Shown here: positions 24,613-33,716 of the stretch, piece after piece
Position numbering within the stretch: the stretch's first letter is position 1
Layout of the letters: every line of letters begins with the position of its first letter
Assembly: GCA_016790175.1 (NCBI GenBank)
Contig: JAEUPI010000108.1
Coordinates: 1-35,127, forward strand
Source: Burkholderiaceae bacterium
GTDB lineage: Bacteria; Pseudomonadota; Gammaproteobacteria; Burkholderiales; Burkholderiaceae_C
DNA: 35,127 nt
Direction: 5' to 3'
The notes under the pieces: model-generated
Told to the model about the DNA's origin: nothing
Database searches by the model: none
Seen by the model: only the letters and a program-made list of their open reading frames with translations
Made by a program: the position numbers and the translations under genes

Positions 24613-25319
24613 CCCAAGACCTGTCGATCATCCAGCTCGTTCTGCACGCCAGCTTCGTCGTGCAGATCGTCATGGTGGGCCTGCTCGCGGTGTCGCTCGT
24701 GAGCTGGTCGATGATCTTCGGCAAGGTGTTTGGCCTGCGTCGCGTGCGCGACCAGAACGACGGCTTCGAGCGCGAGTTCTGGTCGGGCAAGAACCTGGCC
24801 GAGCTGAACCAGTCGGTCGGCGCCAAGCGCAGCAGCGCGCCGATGGAGCGCATCTTCGCCTCCGGCATGCGCGAGTTCCTCAAACTGCGCGAGCGGCGCC
24901 TCGATGCGCCGGCGCAGCTCGACGGCGCGCGTCGCGCGATGCGCGCGAGCTTCCAGCGCGAGCTCGATGCCATCGAAGGGAACCTCGGCTTTCTGGCCTC
25001 GGTGGGCTCGGTCAGCCCGTACGTGGGCCTGTTCGGCACGGTGTGGGGCATCATGCACGCCTTTGTCGGCCTGTCGAACCTGCAGCAGGTGACGCTGGCC
25101 ACCGTAGCGCCCGGCATTGCCGAGGCGCTGGTGGCCACCGCGATCGGGCTGTTCGCGGCCATTCCGGCGGTGGTGGCCTACAACCGCTTCGCGCGCGACA
25201 TCGACCGCATCGCCACGCAGCTCGAGACCTTCATCGAGGAGTTCCTCAACATCCTGCAGCGCAATGCCGGCGCACCGATCACCGGCCCGGCAGCGACCGC
25301 GCCTGCGCCGCTGAGGTGA
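24609..25319 (+). CDS. tolQ: Tol-Pal system protein TolQ
   Basis: 236 residues. Three membrane helices of the MotA/TolQ/ExbB family: the first at about 12-34 (VLHASFVVQIVMVGLLAVSLV), the other two around LASVGSVSPYVGLFGTVWGIM and IAEALVATAIGLFAAIPAVVA. With TolR it forms the proton channel of the inner membrane that drives TolA. The ATG at 24609 overlaps the ybgC stop by 4 bases and fits the family N-terminus (MTQDLSII); an in-frame ATG at 24546 was rejected. Six bases separate it from tolR. Confidence 0.96.
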   Translation: MTQDLSIIQLVLHASFVVQIVMVGLLAVSLVSWSMIFGKVFGLRRVRDQNDGFEREFWSGKNLAELNQSVGAKRSSAPMERIFASGMREFLKLRERRLDAPAQLDGARRAMRASFQRELDAIEGNLGFLASVGSVSPYVGLFGTVWGIMHAFVGLSNLQQVTLATVAPGIAEALVATAIGLFAAIPAVVAYNRFARDIDRIATQLETFIEEFLNILQRNAGAPITGPAATAPAPLR

Positions 25320-25325
25320 CCCGCC

Positions 25326-25748
<423 letters not shown>

Positions 25749-25751
25749 GCG

Positions 25752-26621
25752 ATGGTGGCGATGGACAGCACGCTCAAGCGGCGCGACCTGCTGATGCCGC
25801 GGCGGCCCGATCGCATGGGCCGGGGCGCGGCGCTGGCGGTCCTCGCCCACACGCTGTTGATCGTCGCCCTGGCTTTCGGCGTGTCGTGGCGCAGTCAGGA
25901 GCCGGCCGGTGTGAGCGCCGAGCTGTGGGCCGCGACGCCGCAGGTCGCTGCGCCAGCCGCGGTGGAGCCGACGCCCAAGCCCGCCCCGAAGCCCGAGCCG
26001 CCACCACCACCACCGCCGAAGGCTGCCGAGCCGCCGCCCAAGCCCGCGCCCAACGAGGCGCAGATCGCGATCGAGAAGGAAAAGGCCGAACGCGCCCGCC
26101 AGGAGGCCGAACGCAAGGAGCTCGAACGCAAGGAACAGGAGCGCAAGGAGCGCGAGCGGCTGGAGCGCCTGGAGCGGGAAAAGGCCGAGAAGCTCGCCGC
26201 GCAGAAGGAGCGCGAGAAGGAGCTGAAGCGCCAGAAGGAAGAAGAGCAGCAGCTCGCGAAGCTGCGCGAAGAGAACCTCAAGCGCGTGCTCGGCGAGGCG
26301 GGCGGTACCGGCGCGCCGTCGTCCACCGGCACCGCAGCACGCGAGGCCGGCCCGTCGGCGAGTTATGCCGGCCGCATCAAGGCGCGCATCAAGCCCAACA
26401 TCATCGTCACCGACGACATCCCCGGCAACCCCACGGCGACCGTCGACGTTCGCGTGGGACCCGACGGCACGATCATCAGCCACCGCTTGCTGAAGTCCAG
26501 CGGGGTCGGCGCGTGGGACGAGGCGGTGCTGCGCGCGATCGACAAGACCGGACAGTTGCCCCGCGACGTGGACGGCCGGGTGCCGCCGGCAATGGTCATC
26601 GAGTTTCGGCCACGCGAATGA
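25752..26621 (+). CDS. tolA: Tol-Pal energy transducer TolA (TonB-like C-terminus)
   Basis: 289 residues. Inner-membrane helix at about 26-44 (ALAVLAHTLLIVALAFGVSW), a Pro-rich segment (about 75-98, including a run of seven prolines), then a long charged coiled-coil (about 100-180) made of E/K/R repeats, a Gly/Ser/Thr linker, and a C-terminal TolA/TonB-type domain (about 205-289, YAGRIKARIKPNI to VIEFRPRE). It spans the periplasm and pulls TolB-Pal. An alternative start is the ATG at 25761. It ends only 15 bases before the stop codon of the converging oxidoreductase gene, where tolB and pal would normally follow. Confidence 0.94.
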   Translation: MVAMDSTLKRRDLLMPRRPDRMGRGAALAVLAHTLLIVALAFGVSWRSQEPAGVSAELWAATPQVAAPAAVEPTPKPAPKPEPPPPPPPKAAEPPPKPAPNEAQIAIEKEKAERARQEAERKELERKEQERKERERLERLEREKAEKLAAQKEREKELKRQKEEEQQLAKLREENLKRVLGEAGGTGAPSSTGTAAREAGPSASYAGRIKARIKPNIIVTDDIPGNPTATVDVRVGPDGTIISHRLLKSSGVGAWDEAVLRAIDKTGQLPRDVDGRVPPAMVIEFRPRE

Positions 26622-26623
26622 GT

Positions 26624-26635
26624 GCGCCGCGGCGC
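26624..26635. other. 12-base palindrome between convergent stop codons
   Basis: GCGCCGCGGCGC is a perfect palindrome that fills almost the whole 15-base gap between the tolA and oxidoreductase stop codons. It could fold into only a very short hairpin; in this GC-rich genome a chance origin is quite possible. Confidence 0.3.
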
Positions 26636-26636
26636 G

Positions 26637-27758
26637 TCAGCGTTTGGGCTGCGGCGGCGTCGAGAACGCGCGGATGAAGCGGCGGTCGATCCAGTCCTTC
26701 CACAGCCACGCCCAGCGCCCTTGCGCCGACCAGTCGCCCCAGGCCGCAATGGCCCGGCGCTCGCCGCACGACAGCAGGTACAACGAGCGCTCCTGCGCCC
26801 GCCATGGCAGCAGTTGCCCGCCGGCCAGTGCCCGGCGCAGGTTCAGTGCCAGTGCCGGGCCGGCGCGCACGGCGTAGACACCGCTGCGCGGCACCGCGTG
26901 GTCCTGCCGTGAGGCGACGTCGCCAGCGGCGAACACCTGCGGATGCGACGTGCTTTGCAGCGTCGTGCCGGTGGCGACGAAGCCGCGCTCGTCGAGCGCC
27001 AGGCCGCTGCCCTGCAACCAGGCCGGCGCGCTCGCCGGCAATGCCATCACCGGCACGTCGCACACCACACGCGCGCCGTTGTCGAGCAGCAGGTGTGTAT
27101 CGCCGACCTCCACGCAGCGCTGGTTGATCACGGTGATCCGTGCGCGCCGCAGGCGATCGAGCGCACGCTGCCGCGTTGCGGCCGGAAAGCCGGGCAGCAC
27201 CGATGCGTCGCCGGTGACCAGGCACACGCGCACGCGCGAGCCGTCGTCGCCGCCGAGCCGGTGCTGCAGTGCCATCGCCACCTCGAAGCCCGCAGCGCCA
27301 CCGCCGACCACCACCACGTCGAGCACGCGTGCGCGCGCCAGTTCGATCACACCGTCGAACAGCTTCACGAAGTGCTCGATCGGCCGGATGAAGAGCCCGC
27401 GTTCGCGCGCACCCGCGATCAGACCACGGTCCTGCGTCGCGCCGACATCGATCGAGAGCATGTCGTACTCGGCGACGCGTCCGTCGGAGAGCGTCACCGT
27501 GCGCTGCGCCGCATCGATGGCGGTCGCGGTGGCCAGCGCCAGCTCGACCTGCGCGGCCCGGGCCATCGGCTCGAGCGGTATCGCGCATTCGTCGATGCCG
27601 TAGTGGCCGGCAATGAAACCGGGCACCATGCCGCTGTAGACCTGCCGGGCAAACGGCGTCACCAACACCGCATGCACCCCGGGCATCGGCTCGCGTGCCA
27701 TTGCCGCGAGCACGTGCACATGCGCGTGCCCTCCCCCTACCAGCACGAGTCGCTTCAT
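26637..27758 (-). CDS. FAD-dependent pyridine nucleotide-disulfide family oxidoreductase (SelD-associated type)
   Basis: 373 residues. The N-terminal FAD motif is LVLVGGGHAHVHVLAA (4-19), a GGGHAH variant seen in the TIGR03169 group that is often fused to or placed beside selenide-water dikinase SelD. A second nucleotide-binding motif is VVVVGGGAAGFEVAMAL, and the FAD end motif is VFAAGDVAS. No redox CxxxxC is present, so it is NDH-2/sulfide:quinone-reductase-like rather than a dithiol enzyme. The electron donor and acceptor are unknown. It is the last gene of the minus-strand run 35127-26637; the upstream DUF3047 gene ends 25 bases before its start. Confidence 0.87.
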   Translation of the reverse strand: MKRLVLVGGGHAHVHVLAAMAREPMPGVHAVLVTPFARQVYSGMVPGFIAGHYGIDECAIPLEPMARAAQVELALATATAIDAAQRTVTLSDGRVAEYDMLSIDVGATQDRGLIAGARERGLFIRPIEHFVKLFDGVIELARARVLDVVVVGGGAAGFEVAMALQHRLGGDDGSRVRVCLVTGDASVLPGFPAATRQRALDRLRRARITVINQRCVEVGDTHLLLDNGARVVCDVPVMALPASAPAWLQGSGLALDERGFVATGTTLQSTSHPQVFAAGDVASRQDHAVPRSGVYAVRAGPALALNLRRALAGGQLLPWRAQERSLYLLSCGERRAIAAWGDWSAQGRWAWLWKDWIDRRFIRAFSTPPQPKR

Positions 27759-27783
27759 CGGATCGCGGTGTTGTTGTGCGTTT

Positions 27784-28506
27784 TCATTGCAGCGCCAGAT
27801 CCCCCACCAGGGCCAGACTGCGACCCAGCGTATTGTCGGCGTCTCCGGCCACCAGCACGGCCTTCAGCGGCGGCAGATTGCGCGATTCGTCGCCGAACAG
27901 GTGCACGAAGTCTTCGCGCAGATCGCGCTGCTCGCGCCGCCACGACTGGAGCGGCTCGTCGCTGCCGCGCAGCACCAGCCAGCGCACGCGGCGTGTGTAG
28001 GGACTGTCGAGCACCGTGCCGGCGCGCTGGCGTGGATCCCACGCGTAGCACAGCGTAGCGGCCGGCAGGTCTTCCCCAGAGAACACGCGCGCCAACCGCA
28101 GCAGCTGGCGCTCGAAGAACGGGATCGCCTCGAGCGGATGATCGAACAGCACGCACACAGCCGCCGCGTGGTCGTCGCCGCTCTTCTGGCGCAGATCGGT
28201 CTGCGGATTGTCGCGCTCGATGCGCCAGCGCCACGACAGCTGCGTCGCCTTGACCGGCGTCGCCCATTCGTGCACCAGGTTGCCATAGGAGCCCTGCGCG
28301 TCGATCTCGATGGCGCGTCCGCCCTCGGTGCTGACCACGCGATAGCGCGTCAGCGGCAGCTTCTGCTTCGGCAGGCCGACGAGCCGCCAGGGTGGCGCCG
28401 GTTCGGATGCGGCGCCGGCCGGGTCAGACACCAGACCCGCCGATGCAGACCAGACGGCGCTCGCGCCGAGCACACCGACCCCGACTGCCTTCGCCCAACC
28501 CTTCAT
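27784..28506 (-). CDS. DUF3047 family secreted protein
   Basis: 240 residues with an N-terminal signal peptide (hydrophobic about 6-23). DUF3047 features that I recognise are LSWRWRIERDNPQTDLRQKSGDD (only the ends shown: LSWRWRIE and KSGDDHAAAVCVLF), LCYAWD near the centre, and RWLVLRGSDEPLQSW. The C-terminus VLVAGDADNT is also conserved in the family. Its fold and role are unknown; a periplasmic ligand-binding function is a guess. It lies 39 bases after the VTT/FAD fusion gene and 25 bases before the next gene, so it is part of the same unit. Confidence 0.85.
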   Translation of the reverse strand: MKGWAKAVGVGVLGASAVWSASAGLVSDPAGAASEPAPPWRLVGLPKQKLPLTRYRVVSTEGGRAIEIDAQGSYGNLVHEWATPVKATQLSWRWRIERDNPQTDLRQKSGDDHAAAVCVLFDHPLEAIPFFERQLLRLARVFSGEDLPAATLCYAWDPRQRAGTVLDSPYTRRVRWLVLRGSDEPLQSWRREQRDLREDFVHLFGDESRNLPPLKAVLVAGDADNTLGRSLALVGDLALQ

Positions 28507-28545
28507 CGGGCGCAGGATAACCCGCCGTGCCCGTGGATCATGTCG

Positions 28546-30696
28546 TCAGCCGCGCCGCCACGCATGCACGCGCTCCACCCAGCGCAACAGCGCCACCGGC
28601 TGATGCGCACGCTTCCACTCGCCGGCAGCGTACTTGTTGGCCTCGGCGAGCGTGGGATAGGTGTGGATGGTGCCGAGGATCTTGTTGAGCCCGATGCCGT
28701 GCCGCATCGCGAGCACGTATTCGGCGAGCAGGTCGCCGGCGTGCTCGCCGACGATGGTGACGCCCAGAATACGGTCCTTGCCGGGCACGGTGAGCACCTT
28801 GACCCAGCCGTGCGCCGCCGAATCGGCGATCGCGCGGTCGAGGTCGTCGATGCCATAACGCGTCACCTCGTACGGAACGCCCTTGTCCTTCGCCTCTTGC
28901 TCGTTGAAGCCGACGCGTGCCACCTCGGGGTCGATAAAGGTCGCCCACGGGATCACCGAGTAGTCGGCCTTGAATCGCTTGAGCCAGCCGAACAGACCGT
29001 TGACCGATGCATACCAGGCCTGGTGCGCCGCCGTGTGCGTGAACTGGTACGGACCGGCCACATCGCCGCAGGCCAGGATGTTCGGATAGATCGTCTGCAG
29101 GTACTCGTTGGTCTCGATCGTGCGCTGCGCCGGGATGCCCAGCTCCTCGAGGCCGTAGCCCTTGAGCCGGGCGACGCGGCCGACGGCGCAGATCAGCGCA
29201 TCGAACTCGATGCGCGTCTCGCGCCCTGAGGCCTCGACGACGATCGCCTTCACGCCGCCGGCCGACTCGCAGCGCAGCGCCTTGTGACCGGTGAGCACGC
29301 GCACGCCGTCGGCCTCGAGCGCGCGCTGCGAGAAGGCCGACACCTCCTCGTCCTCGCGCACCAGGACGCGCGGCAGCATTTCGATCTGCGTCACCTGCGA
29401 CCCGAGCCGCGCGAAGGCCTGCGCCAGCTCGCAGCCGATCGGCCCGCCGCCGAGCACGACCAGGCGCCCAGGCCGCTCCCGCAGCTGCCACAGCGTGTCG
29501 CTCGTCAGCACGCCCGCCTCGGCCAGCCCGGGCAGCGGCGGCACGAAGGGCGCGGCACCGGTGGCGACGACGATGGCGCGGGTGGCGAGCAGCTGCGTGC
29601 TGCCGTCGGCCCGCGTGATCTGCACATGCCAGGGATCGACGATCTTCGCGCTGCCCTGCACCACGTCGACGCCGAGCCCGGTGTAGCGTTCGACCGAATC
29701 GTGCGGTTCGATCTCGCGCACGACCTGCGCAACGCGATCCATCACCTGCGCGAAGTCCATGCGCGCGTCGGCCTGCGCGATGCCGTACTTGGCGCTCCGG
29801 CGCATCTGGTGCATCAGCTTCGCGGTCTTGATCAGCGCCTTGCTCGGCACGCAGCCGTAGTTCAGGCAGTCGCCGCCCATCTTGTGGGCCTCGACCAGCG
29901 TCACCTTGGCCTTCACCGCCGCGGCGATGTAGCTCGACACCAGACCCGCCGCACCGGCGCCGATGACCACGAGGTTGCGGTCGTAGCGTGCCGGCCGGCG
30001 ATCGGCCCAGCGCGCATAGACCTTTCGCGCCTGGACCCACTCGATGATCTTCTTGGCGACCAGCGGAAACACGCCAAGCAGCACGAAGGAACCCAGCAAG
30101 GCCGGCGACAGGATGCCCTTGAGCGATTCGATCTTCGCCAGCTGCGTGCCCGCATTCACGTAGACGATCGTGCCGGCCAGCATGCCGAGCTGGCTGACCC
30201 AGTAGAAGGTCGCGGCCTTCATCTTCGTCAGCCCCATCAGCAGATTGATCACGAAGAACGGGATCAGCGGCACCAGCCGCAGCGTGAAGAGGTAGAACGC
30301 GCCGTCGCGCTGCACGCCCTTGTCGATCTCGGCCAGCCGCGCGCCGAATCGCGACTGCACACTGTCGCGCAGCAGGAAGCGCGCCACCAGGAAGGCCAGC
30401 GTCGCACCGATGCTGGAGGCGAACGACACGACCACCGTGCCGACGACCAGGCCGAAGATGCCGCCGCCGGCCAGCGTGAGGATGGCCGCGCCCGGCAGCG
30501 AGAGCGCGGTCACGGCCACGTAGACGGCGAAGTAGGTACCGATCACCAGCGCGGGCTTTGCGGCGTACAACGCCGCAAAGTCGGCCTGACGCGCCTTGAC
30601 GTACTCCAGGCTGAAATAGCGCCCGAGGTCGAACGCGAAGAAGGCGACCACCAGCGCCGCCAGGATCGCCCACATCAGCAGCTGGTTCTTCTTCAT
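28546..30696 (-). CDS. fusion: TVP38/VTT membrane domain plus FAD-dependent dithiol oxidoreductase (mercuric reductase-like)
   Basis: 716 residues. Residues about 1-220 hold a VTT (SNARE-associated, DedA/TVP38/YdjX-type) membrane domain with several helices and the AGGGIFGLVVGTVVVSFASS-type motif (76-95). Residues about 238-716 are a class I pyridine nucleotide-disulfide reductase: FAD site G246-x-G248-x-x-G251, redox pair C277/C282 in GGDCLNYGCVPSKA, and C-terminal H678 in HTYPTLAEA, the active-site base. The protein lacks the extra N-terminal HMA and C-terminal cysteine pair of MerA, so mercury is not implied. It should place a dithiol-reducing flavoenzyme at the inner membrane. The ATG at 30696 follows AAAGG; upstream in-frame codons lie in the spacer. 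Neighbours resemble the E. coli ydjX-ynjF locus. Confidence 0.92.
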   Translation of the reverse strand: MKKNQLLMWAILAALVVAFFAFDLGRYFSLEYVKARQADFAALYAAKPALVIGTYFAVYVAVTALSLPGAAILTLAGGGIFGLVVGTVVVSFASSIGATLAFLVARFLLRDSVQSRFGARLAEIDKGVQRDGAFYLFTLRLVPLIPFFVINLLMGLTKMKAATFYWVSQLGMLAGTIVYVNAGTQLAKIESLKGILSPALLGSFVLLGVFPLVAKKIIEWVQARKVYARWADRRPARYDRNLVVIGAGAAGLVSSYIAAAVKAKVTLVEAHKMGGDCLNYGCVPSKALIKTAKLMHQMRRSAKYGIAQADARMDFAQVMDRVAQVVREIEPHDSVERYTGLGVDVVQGSAKIVDPWHVQITRADGSTQLLATRAIVVATGAAPFVPPLPGLAEAGVLTSDTLWQLRERPGRLVVLGGGPIGCELAQAFARLGSQVTQIEMLPRVLVREDEEVSAFSQRALEADGVRVLTGHKALRCESAGGVKAIVVEASGRETRIEFDALICAVGRVARLKGYGLEELGIPAQRTIETNEYLQTIYPNILACGDVAGPYQFTHTAAHQAWYASVNGLFGWLKRFKADYSVIPWATFIDPEVARVGFNEQEAKDKGVPYEVTRYGIDDLDRAIADSAAHGWVKVLTVPGKDRILGVTIVGEHAGDLLAEYVLAMRHGIGLNKILGTIHTYPTLAEANKYAAGEWKRAHQPVALLRWVERVHAWRRG

Positions 30697-30766
30697 CGCG
30701 CTGCAGCCTTTCGTCGTCGTGTGTCCGGGCTTCTCGGTCGCCGGCGGCGGGCGCACCTTACAGCAA

Positions 30767-31372
30767 TCAGCCGAACGCGCGCCAGCCCGCAAACACCCGG
30801 GTCACGAAGGTCAATGCGCACAGCACGGCGAAGCCATAGGCGAACACATCGAACCAACCCGGCAGCACGCACATCAAGGCAAAGCAGATCAGCGTCTCGC
30901 TCGCCTCGGTGAGGCCGCCCAGGTAGAAGAAGCCCTTGCGCGGAAACGCCGCGCTGGCGAGACCTCGACGCTCGGCCAGCACGGCAAACGCGAGAAAGCT
31001 CGAACCGGTGCCGACGAAGGCGGCCAGCAGCACCGCGGCCGGCAACGCGCGCGTGGCCGGTTCGGCAATCGCAAAGGCCAGCGGGATGCTGGCATAGAAC
31101 ACGAAGTCGAGCACGATGTCGAGGAACGCACCACGATCGGTGGGCTGGGTGCAGCGCGCCACGGCACCGTCGAGCCCGTCGCACAAACGGCTGGCGAGCA
31201 TGAGGGCCAGACCGGCGGCGTAGGCCCCCCGTGCGATCGCGGTGGCCGCGGCGACACCGAGCGCGAAGCCTGTCCAGGTGACCCCATCGGCCCCGATGCC
31301 GAGCCGATGCAGCACACCGCCGGCCCGGTCGAGCGCCGGACGCAGCAGCGCGATCGCGGCGCGGTCAAGCAT
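30767..31372 (-). CDS. ynjF: CDP-alcohol phosphatidyltransferase family protein, YnjF-like
   Basis: 201 residues, almost the length of E. coli YnjF (206). Several membrane helices surround the CDP-alcohol transferase motif DGLDGAVARCTQPTDRG followed by AFLDIVLDF. The consensus has eight residues between AR and G; this protein has seven, so one residue is missing compared with PgsA. The family moves a phosphatidyl group from CDP-diacylglycerol to an alcohol, but the alcohol here is unknown. The start ATG at 31372 overlaps the end of the ATPase gene by 8 bases. Gene symbol by position and similarity only. Confidence 0.85.
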   Translation of the reverse strand: MLDRAAIALLRPALDRAGGVLHRLGIGADGVTWTGFALGVAAATAIARGAYAAGLALMLASRLCDGLDGAVARCTQPTDRGAFLDIVLDFVFYASIPLAFAIAEPATRALPAAVLLAAFVGTGSSFLAFAVLAERRGLASAAFPRKGFFYLGGLTEASETLICFALMCVLPGWFDVFAYGFAVLCALTFVTRVFAGWRAFG

Positions 31373-32024
31373 CGCGTATCTCCGCGGGCCGGGGCCGCAG
31401 GTTCGCGAGATCGATGACTGCACCGCCCGCGGGCACGTCGGCCGCGTCGTGCGTCACCAGCACCGCGCACACCTGCGAGCGGCGCAGATGGCTCCAGACG
31501 AACTCGCGCATCTGCGCGCGCAAGGCCGCATCGAGCCGCGAGAACGGCTCATCGAGCAACACCACCCGCGGTGCCGCCAGCAGCGCACGCAGCAGCGACA
31601 CGCGGGCACGCTGCCCGCCGGAAAGCGTGTGCGGACAGCGCGCGCCGAATCCGGCGAGCCCAGCCTCGGCCAGCGCGGCCTCGGCGCGCGCCACGCGCTC
31701 GGCACGGGCGCCCTTCGGCAATGCGAACAGCAGGTTCTGCAGCACGCTCATGTGCGGATAGAGCAGATCGTCCTGGAACAGCAGCGCCACGCGGCGCTGC
31801 TCGATCGGCCGTGCGCCAAGATCATGCCCGTCCAACCGCAGCTCGCCCTGGGCCACCAGCGGCGGCTGCAGGCTGCCGGCAATATGGGCGAGCAGCGAAC
31901 TCTTGCCGCTGCCGCTTTCGCCCATCAGCGTGAGCACCTCACCCGGCTCGATGCGCGCATGCAGGCCCTCGACCAGCACCCGACCGGGCAGCGCGAGCGA
32001 GAGATCGATCAGCTCGAGCGCCAT
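31365..32024 (-). CDS. ynjD: ABC transporter ATP-binding protein, YnjD-like
   Basis: 219 residues (E. coli YnjD 217). Walker A GESGSGKSS, signature LSGGQRARVSLLRALL, Walker B VVLLDEPFSRLDAAL, and H-loop VLVTHDAADV are all present. It is of the thiamine/sulfate/iron-type importer ATPase group. It starts 8 bases after the permease gene ends. The longer open frame to 33518 is permease sequence out of frame and was rejected. Confidence 0.92.
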   Translation of the reverse strand: MALELIDLSLALPGRVLVEGLHARIEPGEVLTLMGESGSGKSSLLAHIAGSLQPPLVAQGELRLDGHDLGARPIEQRRVALLFQDDLLYPHMSVLQNLLFALPKGARAERVARAEAALAEAGLAGFGARCPHTLSGGQRARVSLLRALLAAPRVVLLDEPFSRLDAALRAQMREFVWSHLRRSQVCAVLVTHDAADVPAGGAVIDLANLRPRPAEIRDA

Positions 32025-32032
32025 TGCTTCGT

Positions 32033-33688
32033 TCAGGCGCTGCGCCTGCGCAGCCAGCCCGCGACACCGAATGCCGCCAGCGGCAGGACCGCCTGCCACA
32101 GCGCATAGACGGCCGCCACCTGCCGCTGACCGCCGGCCGACAAGGTGACGGCCTCCGTGGTCACCGTGGCGAAGCGTCCGGCGCCGATGAACAGCGTCGG
32201 CAGATACTGCGCCAGCGCAACGGCAAAACCCACCGCCAGTGCCGCGCCGATCGGCGAGCGTTGCATCGGCCATTTGGCAAGCCACCAGTAGGCGAACCGG
32301 CTGCGCCCGAGCGATCGCGCCGTGGTCTCGTAGCGGCCATCGAAACCGCGCCACGATGGTGCCAGCACGATCAGCGCATAGGGCAGCACGACGATCACGT
32401 GCACCCACAGCAGACCGACGAGGCTGCCGTCGAGCCGCAGCGCCAGCGCGCCCTGGTACAGCCCCACCAGCAGCAGCAGCGGCGGCACGGCCAGCGGCGC
32501 CAGCAACACGGGCGCCAGTTTGGCGTCGCCATGCGCCGGCACGCACTCGAGCCAGGCCACCGCGAGCACGAGCGCGAGCGCGCTGGCGGCGGCCGCCAAA
32601 GCCGCGCTGAAGGCCAGCGTGGCGGGTACCGCAGCGTGCCACCAGCCGAGCGCATTCCAGTCGTCGGGCAGCAGACGCGGAAACGGCCACGGGCCGGCGC
32701 CGGCAGCCAGCAACAGCAATGCGAGCGCCAGCGCATAGCTCGTGATCACGATCGCCAGCACCGCCCGCACACCGGCGCGACGCCAGGCATCGACGATCGA
32801 CGACGTCGTGCGCGGCCCGCGACTCGCGGCCCGCAGCGCCATGCGCCGCCACCACGCGATCGCGGCAATACCGAGAAGGGCGGCCACCAGCAGCGTGGCC
32901 GTCAACGTGATCACCTGAGCCGCACCGACGGCCTGCGCCTGCACGTCGCCGTCGAGCAGGGCCTGCCAGGCCAGCACGGCGAGCGGCGGCGGTGCCAGCG
33001 GGCCCACCACGAGGGCCACGTCGACCACCGACAGGCCATACGCCAGCACCGCCAGCAGCGGCCAGCCGAGGCGCGGCAGCAGCCAGGGCCACCAGACGCG
33101 CCACCACAGCGCGGTCGGCCGCCAGCCGAGCGTCTGCGCCTGCAGCCGATGGCGCTGCAGCTGCTCGGCCAGTTCGGGACGCGCCAGCAGCGCGACCATG
33201 TTCCACAACAGGAACGGAAACTCCTTGAGCACGAGCACCGCGGTCATCGCGAGGCCGGTCTGGTCGTGCACCGTGTGCCAGTCCGGCGGCGCCGATTGCC
33301 CCAGCGCGTGCGCCAGCAAGCGCGCCAGCAGACCGCTCGGCATCACCAGCAGCGCACAGCCGATCGCGAAGGCGGCATGCGGCACCGCGAGCATCGGGGC
33401 CAGCGCCGCATCGAGCCATGCCCATGCGCGGCTGCCGTGCAGATGCGCGGTCAGCAGCATCGCGAGCAGCAGCGACAGCAAGGTACTCGTGATCGCGATG
33501 CGTACACTGGCCCACCACGAAAGCACGAGCTGCGGGTCAGCCACCATCGCGATCCAGGCCGATACGCTGCTGCCTTCGCGCAACGCAAGCACCAGGCCGG
33601 CACCGAGCGGCACCACGAACACCGCGGCGAACAGCGTCAGCGCGACGGCACGGCCGACGCGCCAAGCCCGGCTCTGAGGCGCCGTCAT
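32033..33688 (-). CDS. ynjC: ABC transporter permease with two fused permease modules, YnjC-like
   Basis: 551 residues, about twice a single permease, with roughly twelve hydrophobic segments in two halves (E. coli YnjC 511). The first half runs from AVALTLFAAVFVVPLGAGLVL to about 290; the second starts near VLAIVITSYALALALLLL. It forms the complete channel for the YnjB-type binding protein. The ATG at 33688 (MTAPQSR) was chosen; the frame upstream to 33841 overlaps the binding-protein gene and lacks membrane features. Confidence 0.9.
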   Translation of the reverse strand: MTAPQSRAWRVGRAVALTLFAAVFVVPLGAGLVLALREGSSVSAWIAMVADPQLVLSWWASVRIAITSTLLSLLLAMLLTAHLHGSRAWAWLDAALAPMLAVPHAAFAIGCALLVMPSGLLARLLAHALGQSAPPDWHTVHDQTGLAMTAVLVLKEFPFLLWNMVALLARPELAEQLQRHRLQAQTLGWRPTALWWRVWWPWLLPRLGWPLLAVLAYGLSVVDVALVVGPLAPPPLAVLAWQALLDGDVQAQAVGAAQVITLTATLLVAALLGIAAIAWWRRMALRAASRGPRTTSSIVDAWRRAGVRAVLAIVITSYALALALLLLAAGAGPWPFPRLLPDDWNALGWWHAAVPATLAFSAALAAAASALALVLAVAWLECVPAHGDAKLAPVLLAPLAVPPLLLLVGLYQGALALRLDGSLVGLLWVHVIVVLPYALIVLAPSWRGFDGRYETTARSLGRSRFAYWWLAKWPMQRSPIGAALAVGFAVALAQYLPTLFIGAGRFATVTTEAVTLSAGGQRQVAAVYALWQAVLPLAAFGVAGWLRRRSA

Positions 33689-33716
33689 CGGGATCGCGGC
33701 CGCATGCACGCCGCGG

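Noticed and set aside
26624-26635. Terminator between tolA and the oxidoreductase
   Set aside because: The 12-base palindrome can form only a very short hairpin without T-run, and chance GC palindromes are common; kept as a low-confidence site only.
28546-30696. Mercuric reductase (MerA) assignment
   Set aside because: The reductase lacks the HMA domain and the C-terminal vicinal cysteines of MerA, and no mer genes are nearby; it is only a family relative.
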